Below, one piece after another: positions 24,455 to 25,103 of a DNA stretch of 25,103 bases (position 1 is its first letter; every line of letters starts with the position of its first letter). Source of the DNA: Priapulus caudatus. Taxonomy: Eukaryota > Priapulida > Priapulimorpha > Priapulimorphida > Priapulidae. Under the pieces are notes generated by a model that did no database searches, had not been told where the DNA came from, and was given only the letters and a program-made list of their open reading frames with translations. Location of the stretch: assembly GCF_000485595.1 (NCBI RefSeq), contig NW_014579293.1, forward strand, positions 12,262-37,364, read 5' to 3'. Made by a program: the position numbers and the translations under genes.

Positions 24455-25103
24455 AGCAAATGTCAGAAAGAGCACAGCTAATATGCGAGCACACTTAGCT
24501 ATTACCAATCCCTCCAACCACCAACATAATGGGAGTCACCCATAGAGTTATATATTAGACCCCTAGAGGGCGGACTCCGTCAAATCGCTGTGATTTCGTG
24601 GAGCGGCAGCCGCCATTACTGATAATGGCCCTGTCACACATTGACGATTTAGCCAGCGTATGCCGGACGTATCAAAATTTCTCTAAAACGCTGGCATACG
24701 CTGAACTATCGATGTTTTTTTCAATTTTGGGCGTATACATAGCGTATTCATAACGAGTTTATTATACTCTGTTGGGTCACCTTATTGTATCTAAGCAACA
24801 TTCGACGTGCGCGAGCTACGCTATGTATGATCGCTATGTTACGCCTATATATATATATAAATATATATATAGACATATATTACGATCACTAAACTCGACC
24901 GGTGTATAAGCCCCTTCGCGCTCACTACAAGCGAACTTCCCGTTGCGAGAGCGAAGCGGCTACACTTGTAGCAGCTGCGTACATATGCATGATAATATTA
25001 TATATATAATTATTAATAATAATATATATATCTATATAATATACAGGCCCTATACAGCACCGGATTCTCATCGTGTCTCCCACGACGCAGTATTCTTGTC
25101 CGC
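24455..25103. other. Right flank, no gene established
   Basis: Contains an ATGGCGGC start-like motif on the minus strand (24616-24609). A CCCTGTCACACATTGACG stretch (24628-24645) resembles a transposon end. There is an inverted pair GCCAGCGTATGCCGG / CGCTGGCATACGCTGA, and there are (TA)n tracts at 24847-24880 and 24995-25042. Confidence 0.5.

Noticed and set aside
24628-24736. Another TIR element starting CCCTGTCACACATTGACG
   Set aside because: The internal inverted pair is clear but no matching second end or target duplication was found inside the window.

Overview
The window is nuclear DNA from an animal, most likely a marine invertebrate. Its protein-coding exons are short, have canonical GT-AG boundaries and are separated by introns of up to 6.2 kb. 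The introns are packed with miniature DNA transposons, minisatellites and a degraded LTR retroelement. The species cannot be told from sequence alone.

One host gene dominates the window, on the minus strand. I could chain sixteen exons whose splice phases all agree, running from 22448 down to 1065. They encode about 1,313 residues. From the first coiled coil onward (exon 18606-19358) the product follows golgin subfamily A member 3 (GOLGA3, golgin-160), a long coiled-coil protein of the cytoplasmic face of the Golgi. The start codon (right of 22448) and the C-terminus (left of 1065) are not in the model. The four N-terminal exons (19626-22448) are joined by consistent phases but have weak or no recognisable homology.

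Layout from left to right. 1-765 is a GTGACGT-rich minisatellite. 1065-5812 holds six 3' exons with a hAT-like element (2108-3096) and copy 1 of a composite repeat (3879-4974). 5813-9483 is an intron full of nested miniature elements, with two coding-like scraps on the plus strand. 9484-10490 holds two exons. 10662-16536 is an antisense Ty3/Gypsy-type element with an Env-like (furin site plus fusion peptide) gene, lacking its 5' half. 16691-19358 holds four exons plus a 495-bp element with 5-bp target duplications. 19626-22448 holds the N-terminal exons and copy 2 of the composite repeat, in which a ~45-bp segment is inverted relative to copy 1. 22449-25103 is 5' intron or flank and holds a PIF/Harbinger-like element (23336-24451).

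The most unusual structure is that last element. It has a 48-bp terminal inverted repeat and TAA target duplications. It is filled with dozens of TTACG motifs spaced 10-11 bp apart, that is, in register with the DNA helix, and it retains a TATA box and a small reading frame in the middle.
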